The notes beneath the pieces were generated by a model that made no database searches, was not told the origin of the DNA, and saw only the letters and a list, made by a program, of their open reading frames with translations. Source: JBDTVS01 sp040007095 (GTDB lineage Bacteria > Acidobacteriota > Vicinamibacteria > Vicinamibacterales > CAVVIG01). Taken from it: a DNA stretch of 23,299 nt. Below, one piece after another: positions 1-7,080 of this stretch (the first letter of the stretch is position 1; the number at the start of each line of letters is the position of its first letter). The translations under genes were made by a program, and so were the position numbers. The stretch is from positions 1 to 23,299 of the forward strand of contig JBDTVS010000161.1 of NCBI GenBank assembly GCA_040007095.1. The letters are read 5' to 3'.

Positions 1-86
1 TCGGCGCACTGCCTCATCAAGATCCTGCAAGCGCACCTTGGCCGCCGCAAGGAAGCGCAGCGGGTTGCGGTAGAGGCGAGGCGTCG

Positions 87-197
87 GCCGTTCGTGTTGT
101 CGACGATGCCGTGGATGTGCGGGTACTGTCCCGTCAGGAAGCTGGCGCGGCTGGGCGAACAGAGTGGCGCGGAATAGAAGCACCAACGCACGGGATT
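87..197 (-). pseudogene. Sulfatase active-site fragment
   Basis: Reading the minus strand from 197 to 87 gives about 37 residues containing APLCSPSRASFLTGQYPH followed by IHGIVDN. This is the type I sulfatase signature C-x-P-S-R, in which the Cys (codon 161-159) is converted to formylglycine. No coherent sulfatase sequence is seen upstream. Downstream of the motif the same frame becomes Arg-rich, while a neighbouring frame reads more like protein (RLYRNPLRFLAAAKVRLQDL) and runs off the window edge. I read this as a remnant of a secreted sulfatase, frameshifted or fused after the motif. The family is confident; whether the copy continues functionally outside the window cannot be seen. Confidence 0.6.
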
Positions 198-242
198 GAG
201 TTCGGAGGATGCGCCCACCGGACAGCGGGCAACAAGCCGTCG

Positions 243-638
243 GTGGCGAAGAGGAAGAAGAACGACCCCGCCGGCCCCGTCGCCGTACCCAGCGCGACCG
301 CGGCAGGCGAGATCGCGGTGCCGAGCGAGAGCTCCGCAAATAAGACACCGGTGGCGCTAGAAGGATCGCTCGCCGTCCTCGCGAAGCTCGAAGAGCTGGA
401 GTTCCACTCGCGCGCGAGTCTCGAGCGGCTCGCGGAGCTGGCGCTGATGGTCGAGGACGAGTTGAAGCAGAACGAGATGGTCAGTCCGCTCGCTGAGGTG
501 TACTCCGCACCGAGTGACGTCGGGGTCGTCAGGCGGGCAGTCGTCCACTCTTTGATTGAGCAGGAGGGCCGCAGCACAGAGCAGGCCTGTCTACTTCGGC
601 GTTTCGTTTACCGTACGGGTAGCACCGTCAGCGGCTGA
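243..638 (+). CDS. Possible small coiled-coil protein, unrecognised
   Basis: An open frame starting at GTG 243 would encode about 131 residues. The N-terminus is basic (VAKRKKNDP), then Ala/Pro/Ser-rich, followed by a Leu/Glu-rich stretch around residues 40-80 (for example LAVLAKLEELEFHSRASLER) with heptad-like spacing that suggests a coiled coil. The opposite strand in this stretch is Ser-rich, as expected for the antisense of a Glu/Leu-rich gene, which favours the plus strand. No convincing ribosome-binding site precedes 243, and the 3' end overlaps the tail of the minus-strand sensor gene by 48 bases. I do not recognise the protein; it may be real, a fragment, or a chance ORF. Confidence 0.3.
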   Translation: MAKRKKNDPAGPVAVPSATAAGEIAVPSESSANKTPVALEGSLAVLAKLEELEFHSRASLERLAELALMVEDELKQNEMVSPLAEVYSAPSDVGVVRRAVVHSLIEQEGRSTEQACLLRRFVYRTGSTVSG

Positions 639-1241
639 AACGGCCATGGCTCCGGCTGCCGCTGACGCAGGCGGGTCGTGACGTTCAACAAACGCGCGCA
701 ATTCCTCGAGGCTGCGACTGACGACGGCCCCGGTCGCACCGCCGACTCCAACTTTGCCCAATTGAACCATCTCGAATGCCGTGCTCGCGGTGCCCACCAG
801 ACTCCGCAATTCAGAAAACTGCCCGTTGCGGGTCGTGTCGTGCTCGGCCGATTGTGCGTGGGCAAACGCCGTGACCGCCCCTGCGATGGCGTCGTCAAGG
901 CAGCGGTTGAGTCGGCGGAAATCGTCCGTGCTGACCTGGGCGTTGCGCTCGACGGCCAGTTCGGTGACGGCCTGACAGATGTCGCCGTATTCGTGGACGA
1001 CTTGAGAAACGGTGAAGCCGTTCGCAAAGAGGTCGTGGCCGTGCCGAAGGGCGACCCGCATGATGGCGAGGTTGCGCGTGGAGGTATCGCGGCGCAGTTC
1101 ATCGACCAGTTGGTCGATGAAAATGGGAACACCCTGGTTGAGTGGAACATTCGAGTGGGCCGCGACAAGTCGGGCGTGGGCCTTCTCCTCGCAGCGCCCG
1201 ATGATGGCCGTGCGGTTGGTCGTAATGAACTCGTGCAGCAT
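591..1241 (-). CDS. RsbRD-like sensor protein, kinase-less
   Basis: A 216-residue cytoplasmic protein. Residues 1-130 match the RsbRD N-terminal/sensor module that precedes histidine kinases in acidobacteria and proteobacteria: MLHEF start, RHGHDLFANGFTVSQVVHEY, GDICQAVTELAVERN and LNRCLDDAIAGAVTAF. In related kinases an H-box (HELRN) follows. Here residues 142-146 read FSELR, so the phospho-acceptor His is Ser143. The next helix (residues 150-185, with GKVGVGGATGAVVSRSL) is kept, but no ATP-binding HATPase domain follows and the gene stops after an Ala-rich tail. It therefore cannot act as a normal kinase; a partner or decoy role is inference. The start at 1241 matches the family's ML-EF beginning; GTG 1274 would add 11 residues. 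Confidence 0.75.
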   Translation of the reverse strand: MLHEFITTNRTAIIGRCEEKAHARLVAAHSNVPLNQGVPIFIDQLVDELRRDTSTRNLAIMRVALRHGHDLFANGFTVSQVVHEYGDICQAVTELAVERNAQVSTDDFRRLNRCLDDAIAGAVTAFAHAQSAEHDTTRNGQFSELRSLVGTASTAFEMVQLGKVGVGGATGAVVSRSLEELRAFVERHDPPASAAAGAMAVSAADGATRTVNETPK

Positions 1242-1497
1242 GATGGCCTGATCGTAGGCGTGGGCGTGGACCACCGGCTATCCAATACTGAACACTGACA
1301 GCGAACCGAGGCCACCAGGTTCAAGGCGTAGATCAGCGACCATCATGAGGCGCGAACACATCCGTCCGTGGACGGAGACCCAACCGCTGGCGCTGTGCGG
1401 CATTCGCTGGTTCAGCACATTTCTCTCATTGGGGCTCCGTTTCGGTGGGCGAAATCACCTGGCCGCGGGTATCAATCCGTGCTCGTATCAGGTTGAC

Positions 1498-1713
1498 ATG
1501 ATCGCAGTGCCTCGCTCTGCGCCCCTCGAAGTATTGCTGCAACGCGTCCGCGAACGATATCGTGAAATGCCGGGACTCAATCTGACAAGTGGGAGGCGTC
1601 GCGTCTGTTGGGGGTCCCCCTCGGTGTGCGCCGCGGCACTCCGGGCGCTTGTGATGGAGGACTTTCTGTTCCGCACTGGAGGGGGTCTGTTTGTGAAGAC
1701 GACCATACACTGA
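1498..1713 (+). CDS. Small helix-turn-helix-like protein, internally frame-shifted
   Basis: A 71-residue ORF from ATG 1498, with a weak AGG 6 bases upstream. It resembles small acidobacterial proteins of the pattern EMPGLxLTxxQAxRLxGL..C..xLxALVxxxFLxRTxxGxFVR: here REMPGLNLT, then CAAALRALVMEDFLFRTGG. The middle (SGRRRVCWGSPSV) does not fit, but the +2 frame of the same DNA reads DKWEASRLLGVP, which does. This implies a one-base loss near 1585 and a compensating gain near the G5-T-C5 run at about 1613-1625. A winged-helix DNA-binding role is inference from the pattern of helices. The longer ORF from 1345 has no homology-like content before 1498. Confidence 0.5.
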   Translation: MIAVPRSAPLEVLLQRVRERYREMPGLNLTSGRRRVCWGSPSVCAAALRALVMEDFLFRTGGGLFVKTTIH

Positions 1714-1762
1714 CGTCCGACCTACAGGTGAGGCCCGCGCGCCGCGATTGGTGAGAGACGCC

Positions 1763-1792
1763 CACCGCGAGCCAGGATGCAGGCTCGCGGTG
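1763..1792. terminator. Perfect hairpin between convergent genes
   Basis: An 11-base perfect inverted repeat (arms 1763-1773 and 1782-1792, arm sequence CACCGCGAGCC) surrounds an 8-base loop. It lies between the end of the plus-strand small HTH-like gene (1713) and the end of the minus-strand cytochrome c' gene (1807). The stem is strong and placed where a bidirectional terminator would act, but neither side has a T-run, so intrinsic termination is not certain. Confidence 0.55.
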
Positions 1793-1806
1793 ACCGATCC
1801 GTCGGA

Positions 1807-2337
1807 CTACTCAAAGTGCGGATGGACGCTGCCCTCAGTGGGGAGGTCGGGCTTGAACTCCTTGTGACAGCGTTCGCAGGTCTCCACGAGCCGGCCGTTG
1901 GCCTTGATAAGCGCGGCTAGATTCTTGCTCCGTGCCGCAGTCATGGCTTCGAGCCCGGCGCTATTCAAGTCTTCGCAGAGCTTCCTCCAGTCCGGCGACT
2001 TCGCCCATCCGGGATCTGCCTTGCCCGTGCCACCCATGGCGATCAGCGTACCCGAGGCTGCCAGCTGTATCGCGTGATGCTCGATCTCTTTCCACTGCGC
2101 CGCATTCTTAGGGGCACCGCCTTGTTTTTCGACACTCCATAGCTCGTGGCCGGCATGGTCGATCAGTCCAACCATCACCGCATTGACACTCACGACAGGC
2201 GCGACTAGCGCGCCTGCGTGTGGATCTGCCTTCTGTGCTTCGCCCCTGGCGCTCGATCCGTAGAACAATAAGGCACTGACAGCGACCAACGAACCGAGAA
2301 TGCGAGTCGTCTTCCACGTGAGCGGCGGCTGTACCAT
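1807..2337 (-). CDS. Cytochrome c'/c556-like haem protein
   Basis: A 176-residue exported protein. A signal peptide occupies roughly residues 1-33 (basic TWKTTR, hydrophobic ILGSLVAVSALLFYG). The mature part is mainly helical and ends with a single haem c attachment motif, CERCH at residues 154-158, followed by KEFKPDLP. The position of CxxCH at the C-terminal end of a four-helix-type protein is the layout of class II cytochromes (c' and c556). An electron-transfer or small-ligand-binding role in the periplasm is expected from the family. GGGGAG lies just upstream of ATG 2337. It stands alone; the upstream 360 bases hold no convincing gene. Confidence 0.85.
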   Translation of the reverse strand: MVQPPLTWKTTRILGSLVAVSALLFYGSSARGEAQKADPHAGALVAPVVSVNAVMVGLIDHAGHELWSVEKQGGAPKNAAQWKEIEHHAIQLAASGTLIAMGGTGKADPGWAKSPDWRKLCEDLNSAGLEAMTAARSKNLAALIKANGRLVETCERCHKEFKPDLPTEGSVHPHFE

Positions 2338-2698
2338 ACTCTCCCCGTCTTTCTTGTTTCGCGTCGACGTGTTTTCCGAACGCCTTTTCTACGAAGGCGC
2401 TTCCCCGCGGCTCCACGGCATCACTCGAGACTGGGTTGAAGCCGGATGGCACAACGTATCTGATTAGCGCTCGGACGGAGTGTGCAAGATTGAACAGATA
2501 CAAGAATGGGCCAAGTAAGTTATCGCACTCACGCGACGGGGCGACCTCGAAACCATGCTGACGGCCCTCGAGCGCGGAACGGACGACATCCTTGGCCGGA
2601 TGAACATGACCATGATGATGCTCGTCTGCACTGCCACGGCGTCATCATTAACCAGTCGCTGCTGAGCGTGGTCTTGCTCGATTCGCCAGTCGAACACA
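2338..2698. other. Gene-poor stretch with a decayed reading frame
   Basis: No supported gene is seen. Plus-strand frame 2555-2665 encodes 36 residues (MLTALERGTDDILGRMNMT onward, ending in TGA). The same frame upstream, across stops at about 2514 and 2466, reads protein-like segments (KIEQIQEWAK; VIALTRRGDLETM), so this may be a heavily decayed gene of unknown type. The end nearest 2337 must contain the promoter of the cytochrome c' gene, but no clear -35/-10 pair was found. Confidence 0.35.
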
Positions 2699-3171
2699 TC
2701 ACTGTACCGTCCCGGACGTGTCCCCATGAAATCGCCTAATCAGGTCGAGATTCGCGTACGAGTCGTCCAGGAACTGGCGCTGAGCCGCCTGAAGTTCTTC
2801 GCTGCGCGCTTCGTTCTCTCGCTCCAGGTGCTTGCCAAGCAACAGTCGGCCTGAGCGACGGTCGCTGAGGGCCAAAAGCCGTTCAAGCGCCTCGCTCCGT
2901 GGCACCACGGGAGGAACGATGAACTTATAGGCGTGCGCGCCTCGGGCTTGAGGCGACCATTCCAACAGTTGCAGAGTGGCCAGCGAATCGAGCGCGGCGA
3001 CGACCGATTCGACCGCGTAGCCCAACAGGCGAGCAAGATACTCCGGCGGCAGGAGAGTCATCCGATGGCGGTGGAAGAAAGTCAGCACCTCCAACTCGCA
3101 GCGGGATTCTACGCCAACGGTTTGAAGCCAATGCTGGACATCGGCGTCGGCGAGTGTTCCTCAACAATCAT
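2699..3171 (-). CDS. Winged-helix-like conserved protein (N-terminal frameshift)
   Basis: The intact frame 3094-2699 encodes about 131 residues starting LEVLTFFHRHRMTLLPPEYL and continuing ARLLGYAVESVVAALDSL, a pattern resembling a winged-helix fold (helix, turn, recognition helix, then LQLLEWSP as wing). The C-terminal half (about 75-131) is charged and helical. The frame continues upstream of the only in-frame start (TTG 3094) with sensible sequence (ADADVQHWLQTVGVESRC) but no start codon. A neighbouring frame has ATG 3171 with AGGG upstream and reads MIVEEHS before it should shift near 3150. The likely gene is therefore 3171-2699 with a one-base error or mutation. It begins 8 bases after the histidine-kinase remnant stops, as in an operon. 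A transcription-regulator role is inferred. Confidence 0.6.
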
Positions 3172-3179
3172 TGTGAACC

Positions 3180-3523
3180 CTATCTTCCTGCCGCCCGCCA
3201 AACGCACGAAGAAATGGAGACCCGAATCGCTCGAATCGGCGTGAGAGGGGTTCGCAACTCATGGGAAAGGACGGCGAGAAAGTCATCCTCGGCCGCAGCG
3301 GCGGCGGTCAGTTCCGCCGCCGTCACTTCGTACCGACGCGTGCAGTAATTCTCGCGCAGGATGGTGTCGGCCAGGACTTATAAGAGCTCGCCGTGATCGG
3401 ACCGCAAACGAGCTGCTCACCGACGCCGTACACGTTTACGGTCAGGTGCGTTACCGCGGCGAATTTCTCGAGCGCCGGCCGCCACACCTCCTCGCCGAAT
3501 AGGGCGTCGCCGGGCGGATCCAT
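3180..3523 (-). pseudogene. Sensor histidine kinase remnant
   Basis: ATG 3523 opens a frame reading MDPPGDALFGEEVWRPALEK and then FAAVTHLTVNVYGVGEQLVCGPI, which resembles the start of PocR/GAF-like sensor modules. After about 3395 the frame is lost. A second frame (3377-3180) reads VLADTILRENYCTRRYEV and then EDDFLAVLSHELRTPLTPI, a textbook HisKA H-box with the phospho-acceptor His at 3263-3261. After TPI the sequence becomes nonsense-like and stops at TAG 3182-3180, with no ATPase domain. The middle of the sensor and the whole catalytic domain are therefore missing: a broken two-component kinase. It sits between the 3529-3962 and 2699-3171 genes in the same direction. Confidence 0.65.
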
Positions 3524-3528
3524 CGATT

Positions 3529-3962
3529 CTATTCGCTCCCTCCGGACCGATTCACGCGCTGGCGCCGCTCCGGCGCGCGCGCGAGGAGACCGCTGTAAGC
3601 GGCGAAGGCCACCTGGGTCGGCTTGAGCTGGCGGTCCGGCACATGCATGCCCCGGCCGTTGACCACCTCGCACTCGTGGGTGGTACGGACGCACGGGTTC
3701 GCGCGCATCTTGGCAACCGTCAACCCGAGACGGAACGTGTCCCCGAGAGGATCACCCGGTACATCACCTTCAGGACCGCCTGCCCCTCGATGATGCGCGT
3801 GCGCCTGGTCGCCTTGATGCGGTTCCGAAGCCCGTGCTGCAAAAGCCCGGCGACCTCGGCCGTTTTCAGCCATTCCATTTGTTCGTCTGGCGACAAGGCC
3901 GCGACTGCCTCGTCTACTCCAAAGGAGGCAGCTTTTACACGGAGCCAGGCGGACAAGTGCAC
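3529..3962 (-). pseudogene. Unrecognised gene, frameshifted at a G-run
   Basis: Two overlapping minus frames join into one protein-like sequence. The first (GTG 3962 onward) reads VHLSAWLRVKAASFGVDEAV, AALSPDEQMEWLKTAEVAGL and IIEGQAVLKVMYRVILSG. The second continues DTFRLGLTVAKMRANPCVRT and VVNGRGMHVPDRQLKPTQVA, ending at TAG 3531-3529. The switch falls at a GGGG run near 3743, where one G seems lost. The product would be roughly 145 residues, rich in helices. I do not recognise it. It ends 5 bases before the ATG of the kinase remnant, so it was probably the first gene of that leftward operon. The start could also lie further upstream (ATG 4031). Confidence 0.4.
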
Positions 3963-4035
3963 TTCGCGAGAACGGGTCCGGCAGGTGCGAAGGTTGCCAT
4001 CACCGGCTATGGCTCGAGCCTGCGTATCCAACTCG

Positions 4036-4195
4036 CGTCTTCGCGAAATCGTGGCTCATTTACATCGCTGGTGAGCTGGGTATCAGCGAGGACACCGCAC
4101 GTGTCCATCTACCGAGCAGCTTCCTCAAGCTCAATGTTCACGATCGAACTGCGGCCCTGGTGGTGGCACTGCGGCGTGGGCTGGCGCGAATCTGA
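4036..4195 (+). pseudogene. NarL/LuxR-type response regulator C-terminal remnant
   Basis: Plus-strand 4036-4062 reads RLREIVAHL. After a frame change, 4064-4195 reads IAGELGISEDTARVHLPSSF, LKLNVHDRTAALVVALRRG and LARI followed by TGA. This is the DNA-binding helix-turn-helix of NarL-family response regulators, including the recognition helix and the KLNVHDRTAA dimerisation region. The segment between REIVAHL and IAGELG that normally carries AEGLSNKE-like residues is deleted, and no receiver domain is visible upstream. It is a dead 3' end of a regulator, lying tail-to-tail with the PQQ dehydrogenase gene 28 bases away. Confidence 0.65.
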
Positions 4196-4222
4196 GCGCG
4201 CGCCACAAGAAACGTGAGAAGT

Positions 4223-5917
4223 TCAATTATCGCGCAGTCCGAACGCAAACAGAGCATTTCCCGCCGCCACTGTCACGTACTGCCGGCCGTTGACGGCATA
4301 GGTCATTGGCCCCGCGTTGATTTGCCCGCCCAGCGCAGCCCGCCACAGCAGTTGGCCCGTGCGTGCATCGAGCGCAAAGAAGTGCCCCTCCTTACCACCA
4401 CCAAACAACAGGTCGGAGGCGGTTGTGAGTACGCCGGCCCACGTGATGTCGTTCATCTTGAATTCCCACCTGCGCTCCAGCGTCGACGCATCGAGCGCAC
4501 GGATCACGCCGAACCCTTCCTCTTCTCTCTTCAGGTTGGGCGTGAGCGTCGCCTGTCCCTGCGGGGTCCCGCCGGGGATGCCGACCTCGCGTGGCCCGCG
4601 GCCCTGGATCACGATCGACCCGGTGTTCTCCCAGGAGGCGACATAGAAGAAACCTGTCCGCGGACTGAAGGACGGCGCCGACCAGTTCGTCGCACCGCGC
4701 ACGGTGGGCATGATCAGCTCCCCCTCGAGCGTGGGTATCTTGCCCGGCACGCGTCGCGGCCGGCCGTTCGGGTCGAATCCCTCCATCCAGTTCACTTTGA
4801 CGAACGGCTTTCCGAGCAGGAATTCGCCGGTCACCCGGTCCAGGACGTACGCGAGACCGTTGCGGTTCGCCCACAGCATCAGCTTGCGAGGCCGCCCATT
4901 CCACGTGCGGTCGACCAACACGGGAACTTGAGTCGAGTCGTAATCGAACTCGTCGTGCGGCGTGAATTGATAGTGCCACTTGAGCTTACCCGTGTCGGCA
5001 TCAAGCGCCACCACGCTGTCGCTGTAGAGGTTGTCACCGAGGCGAGTGCGCCCGTCCCAGCCCGGCGCGGGATTGCCGGTACCGAAGTACACGAGATTCG
5101 TCTCGGGATCGTACGCGCCGCTGTTCCAGATCCCGGCGCCACCCGTCTTCCACGAATCGCCCGACCACGTCTCATTGCCGGTTTCCCCCTGTCCGGGGAT
5201 GGTGTGAAACCGCCATCGCTCTTCGCCCGTCTTCGCATCGAAAGCCGCGATGAAGGCATGAACGCCGAAATCGCCGCCGGCGGTCCCGACGATGACCATG
5301 TCCTTCACGATGTTCGGGGCGTGCGTAATGGCATACTTCTCGTTCGATTTCTGACCGACCTTCGCGACCGTCTTGTCCCAGACGATGCGGCCGGTCCTGG
5401 CGTCGATGGCGAGGAGATGCGCATCGATCGTGCCTAAATACAACGTGTTGCCAGACACCGCGAGGCCACGGCTCACCCGGCCGCAGCACGGGCGGGCTTC
5501 GGCGAGTGGCGTGTACTCGAGGGTCCAGAAAGGACGTCCAGTCACGCCGTCGAGGGCCGCGATCTGATACGTCCCCTGCACAGGCGGACCTTGGACCGTA
5601 TACACAGCGCCGTCCACGGCGAGCGCGGTGGCTTCGAACTTCTCGAGCGATTTAGCCTGCCAGACCCACTTGAGCTCGAGGTTGTTCACGTTGCCTGGCG
5701 CGATGTCCTTGAGCAGGCTGTGCCGCTGGTTGAAGACCGTGCCCGAGTAGGTCAGCCAGTTCTGCGGCTCTCGATCGGCGCCGATGATGCGATCGAACGA
5801 GACGTCCTGCGCCGCGAGCGAGGCCGCGGCGACTATCAACACGGAAAGCGCGGCGAGCGTCGCCATCCGCCCGCTGCGCCTCGCGGCGCGTCTGCCCACC
5901 TGCTGACACCTGCTCAT
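4223..5917 (-). CDS. PQQ-dependent alcohol dehydrogenase, lanthanide-type
   Basis: A 564-residue exported quinoprotein dehydrogenase; it oxidises an alcohol in the periplasm with PQQ and passes electrons to a cytochrome c. Signal peptide about 1-37. The beta-propeller repeats (LDGVTG, IDARTG, FDAKTGEERW, LDADTGKLKW, LDARTGQLLW) run throughout. Seen key residues: adjacent Cys144-Cys145, Asn282 in GTGNPAPGWDG, catalytic Asp325 and the extra Asp327 in PHDEFDYDS, and Arg352 in NRNG. Asp two residues after the catalytic Asp marks lanthanide-using XoxF/PedH-like enzymes; MxaF has Ala there. The usual metal-binding Glu is replaced by Asp216 (GGDFGV). There is no haem domain. GAGGAG lies 6-7 bases before ATG 5917, which overlaps the TGA of the upstream cytochrome gene, implying coupled translation. 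The natural substrate is unknown. Confidence 0.9.
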   Translation of the reverse strand: MSRCQQVGRRAARRSGRMATLAALSVLIVAAASLAAQDVSFDRIIGADREPQNWLTYSGTVFNQRHSLLKDIAPGNVNNLELKWVWQAKSLEKFEATALAVDGAVYTVQGPPVQGTYQIAALDGVTGRPFWTLEYTPLAEARPCCGRVSRGLAVSGNTLYLGTIDAHLLAIDARTGRIVWDKTVAKVGQKSNEKYAITHAPNIVKDMVIVGTAGGDFGVHAFIAAFDAKTGEERWRFHTIPGQGETGNETWSGDSWKTGGAGIWNSGAYDPETNLVYFGTGNPAPGWDGRTRLGDNLYSDSVVALDADTGKLKWHYQFTPHDEFDYDSTQVPVLVDRTWNGRPRKLMLWANRNGLAYVLDRVTGEFLLGKPFVKVNWMEGFDPNGRPRRVPGKIPTLEGELIMPTVRGATNWSAPSFSPRTGFFYVASWENTGSIVIQGRGPREVGIPGGTPQGQATLTPNLKREEEGFGVIRALDASTLERRWEFKMNDITWAGVLTTASDLLFGGGKEGHFFALDARTGQLLWRAALGGQINAGPMTYAVNGRQYVTVAAGNALFAFGLRDN

Positions 5918-6807
5918 GGCTTGCTCCTCAATGTTTTGAGGTAGCTCACGAGGTCGGCGAGCTCCTCGGCGGATAGCTTGTCCTTGTAGGACGGCATCGG
6001 CGTGCGATCGACGAACCCGTAGTTGCGAAGCGTCGACTTCTCGAAGGAGCGAAGGATCTCGCGAGTGTCGAGGATCTACACGGAAAACGTGTCCAGATTC
6101 AGCAGCCGTCCGGTCACCGTCGTGCCGTCGGCGGTGGTGACGCGGTAGAACCGATTGGTGGCAAGCACTTCGGCGTCGGGGTCGACGATCGACCGCTCGA
6201 GCGCGGCCGCTGCTCGAGCGCGGCCGATGTCGTTCAGGTCAGGTCCGACCCGCCCGCCGCGGCCGTTGACGCTGTGGCACGAGAGACACTGACCGCGCCC
6301 TTCGAACGTCGTGCGCCCGCGCTCAGCGACGCCCGATCGGCCAGCCGCCTGCGCATCCGAGGACATCAGGCGCAGATACGCGATGACGCGTGAAGCCTGT
6401 TGATCGGACAGCCCGCTGGCCGGCATCGCGGTTCCTGCGATGCCGTTTCGGATGATCTGCACGAGGTCCTGGTCCGAGACAGCCCGGCGAAACACGCCGC
6501 GTCCCAGATCGATGCCGGCAACGTCATTGCCGTCCGCGCCGTGACAGGTCGCACAATAGCCACGAAACGTGGCGGCGCCCTCGTCGATGTCGGCGGTGGC
6601 GTCGCGCTGCACGGCCTGCACTGCAGGCGCACTCCAGACGCCGGCCCATGAAATAAACGCGAGCGCCGCGACCGCTCCGAGCTGTAGCGAGGTGCCGGGC
6701 CCGCGCGATCGCGTGCGAGTGCCGGCCACAGGCGACGTCGACTCGTCGTTCGACGACGGGCCGTGAGCCGTAGACAGGAACGATCGGCGCGAGAGGCCGA
6801 GTATCAT
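5914..6807 (-). CDS. Di-haem cytochrome c, interrupted by an amber codon
   Basis: The frame from ATG 6807 encodes 243 residues to TAG 6078-6076, and the same frame continues without a break for 53 further codons to TGA 5916-5914. Haem 1: CATCH at residues 85-89 with Met128 (TAMPAS). Haem 2: CLSCH at 174-178. The Met of haem 2 (RTPMPSYKDKLSAEELADL) lies after the TAG. Relatives read TFS-x-Q-x-DTRE across this point, so CAG to TAG is the likely change. The N-terminus has an SRRSFL twin-arginine-like motif and a hydrophobic segment at about 43-65. ATG 6807 overlaps the amidohydrolase stop and TGA 5916 overlaps the dehydrogenase start (ATGA at both). It is the expected electron acceptor of the dehydrogenase. 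Confidence 0.8.
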
Positions 6808-7049
6808 GGCAGGCCGAGGAGCGTCGCCGGGTTGAGCGTGGATACACGCTCGATGTCGGCCTCCGAGAAGCCCTGCGCAGCCAGCGCGCCGAGACACCCG
6901 GCGAACCCTTCAGCAGGTAGTGGCAGATCGACGCCCTTCAACAATCTGTCCTCCCGACTCTGCCGCCACAGCCGCACGCCCGGGATGCGATACGGCGGGC
7001 CGCCAGTGTCCTCTTCAGATAGTTCGTAGTCGTGTTCCGGGCCGGGCAT
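6804..7049 (-). pseudogene. Amidohydrolase C-terminal remnant
   Basis: An 81-residue frame from ATG 7049 whose last 50 residues (DRLLKGVDLPLPAEGFAG, then GFSEADIERVSTLNPATLLG and LP) resemble the C-terminus of amidohydrolase-superfamily proteins: the GxD strand, a helix, then SEADIxRxxxxNPAxLLGL. The preceding sequence (GGPPYRIPGVRLWRQSRE) may also belong to it. None of the N-terminal metal-binding barrel is present; instead the 3' end of a TonB-receptor pseudogene lies 32 bases upstream. Its TGA overlaps the ATG of the cytochrome gene, so it was once the first gene of the three-gene unit. No ribosome-binding site is obvious at 7049. The exact subfamily is unsure. Confidence 0.5.
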
Positions 7050-7080
7050 CCCGCTGCGCGGCGTTGCTCGTCGCTGGCAT

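Noticed and set aside
2381..2399. Six-base inverted repeat CGCCTT/AAGGCG upstream of cytochrome c'
   Set aside because: Too short and too expected by chance in this base composition to call an operator.
4214..5437. 407-residue plus-strand frame opposite the PQQ dehydrogenase
   Set aside because: Antisense shadow; dehydrogenase motifs on the minus strand are complete.
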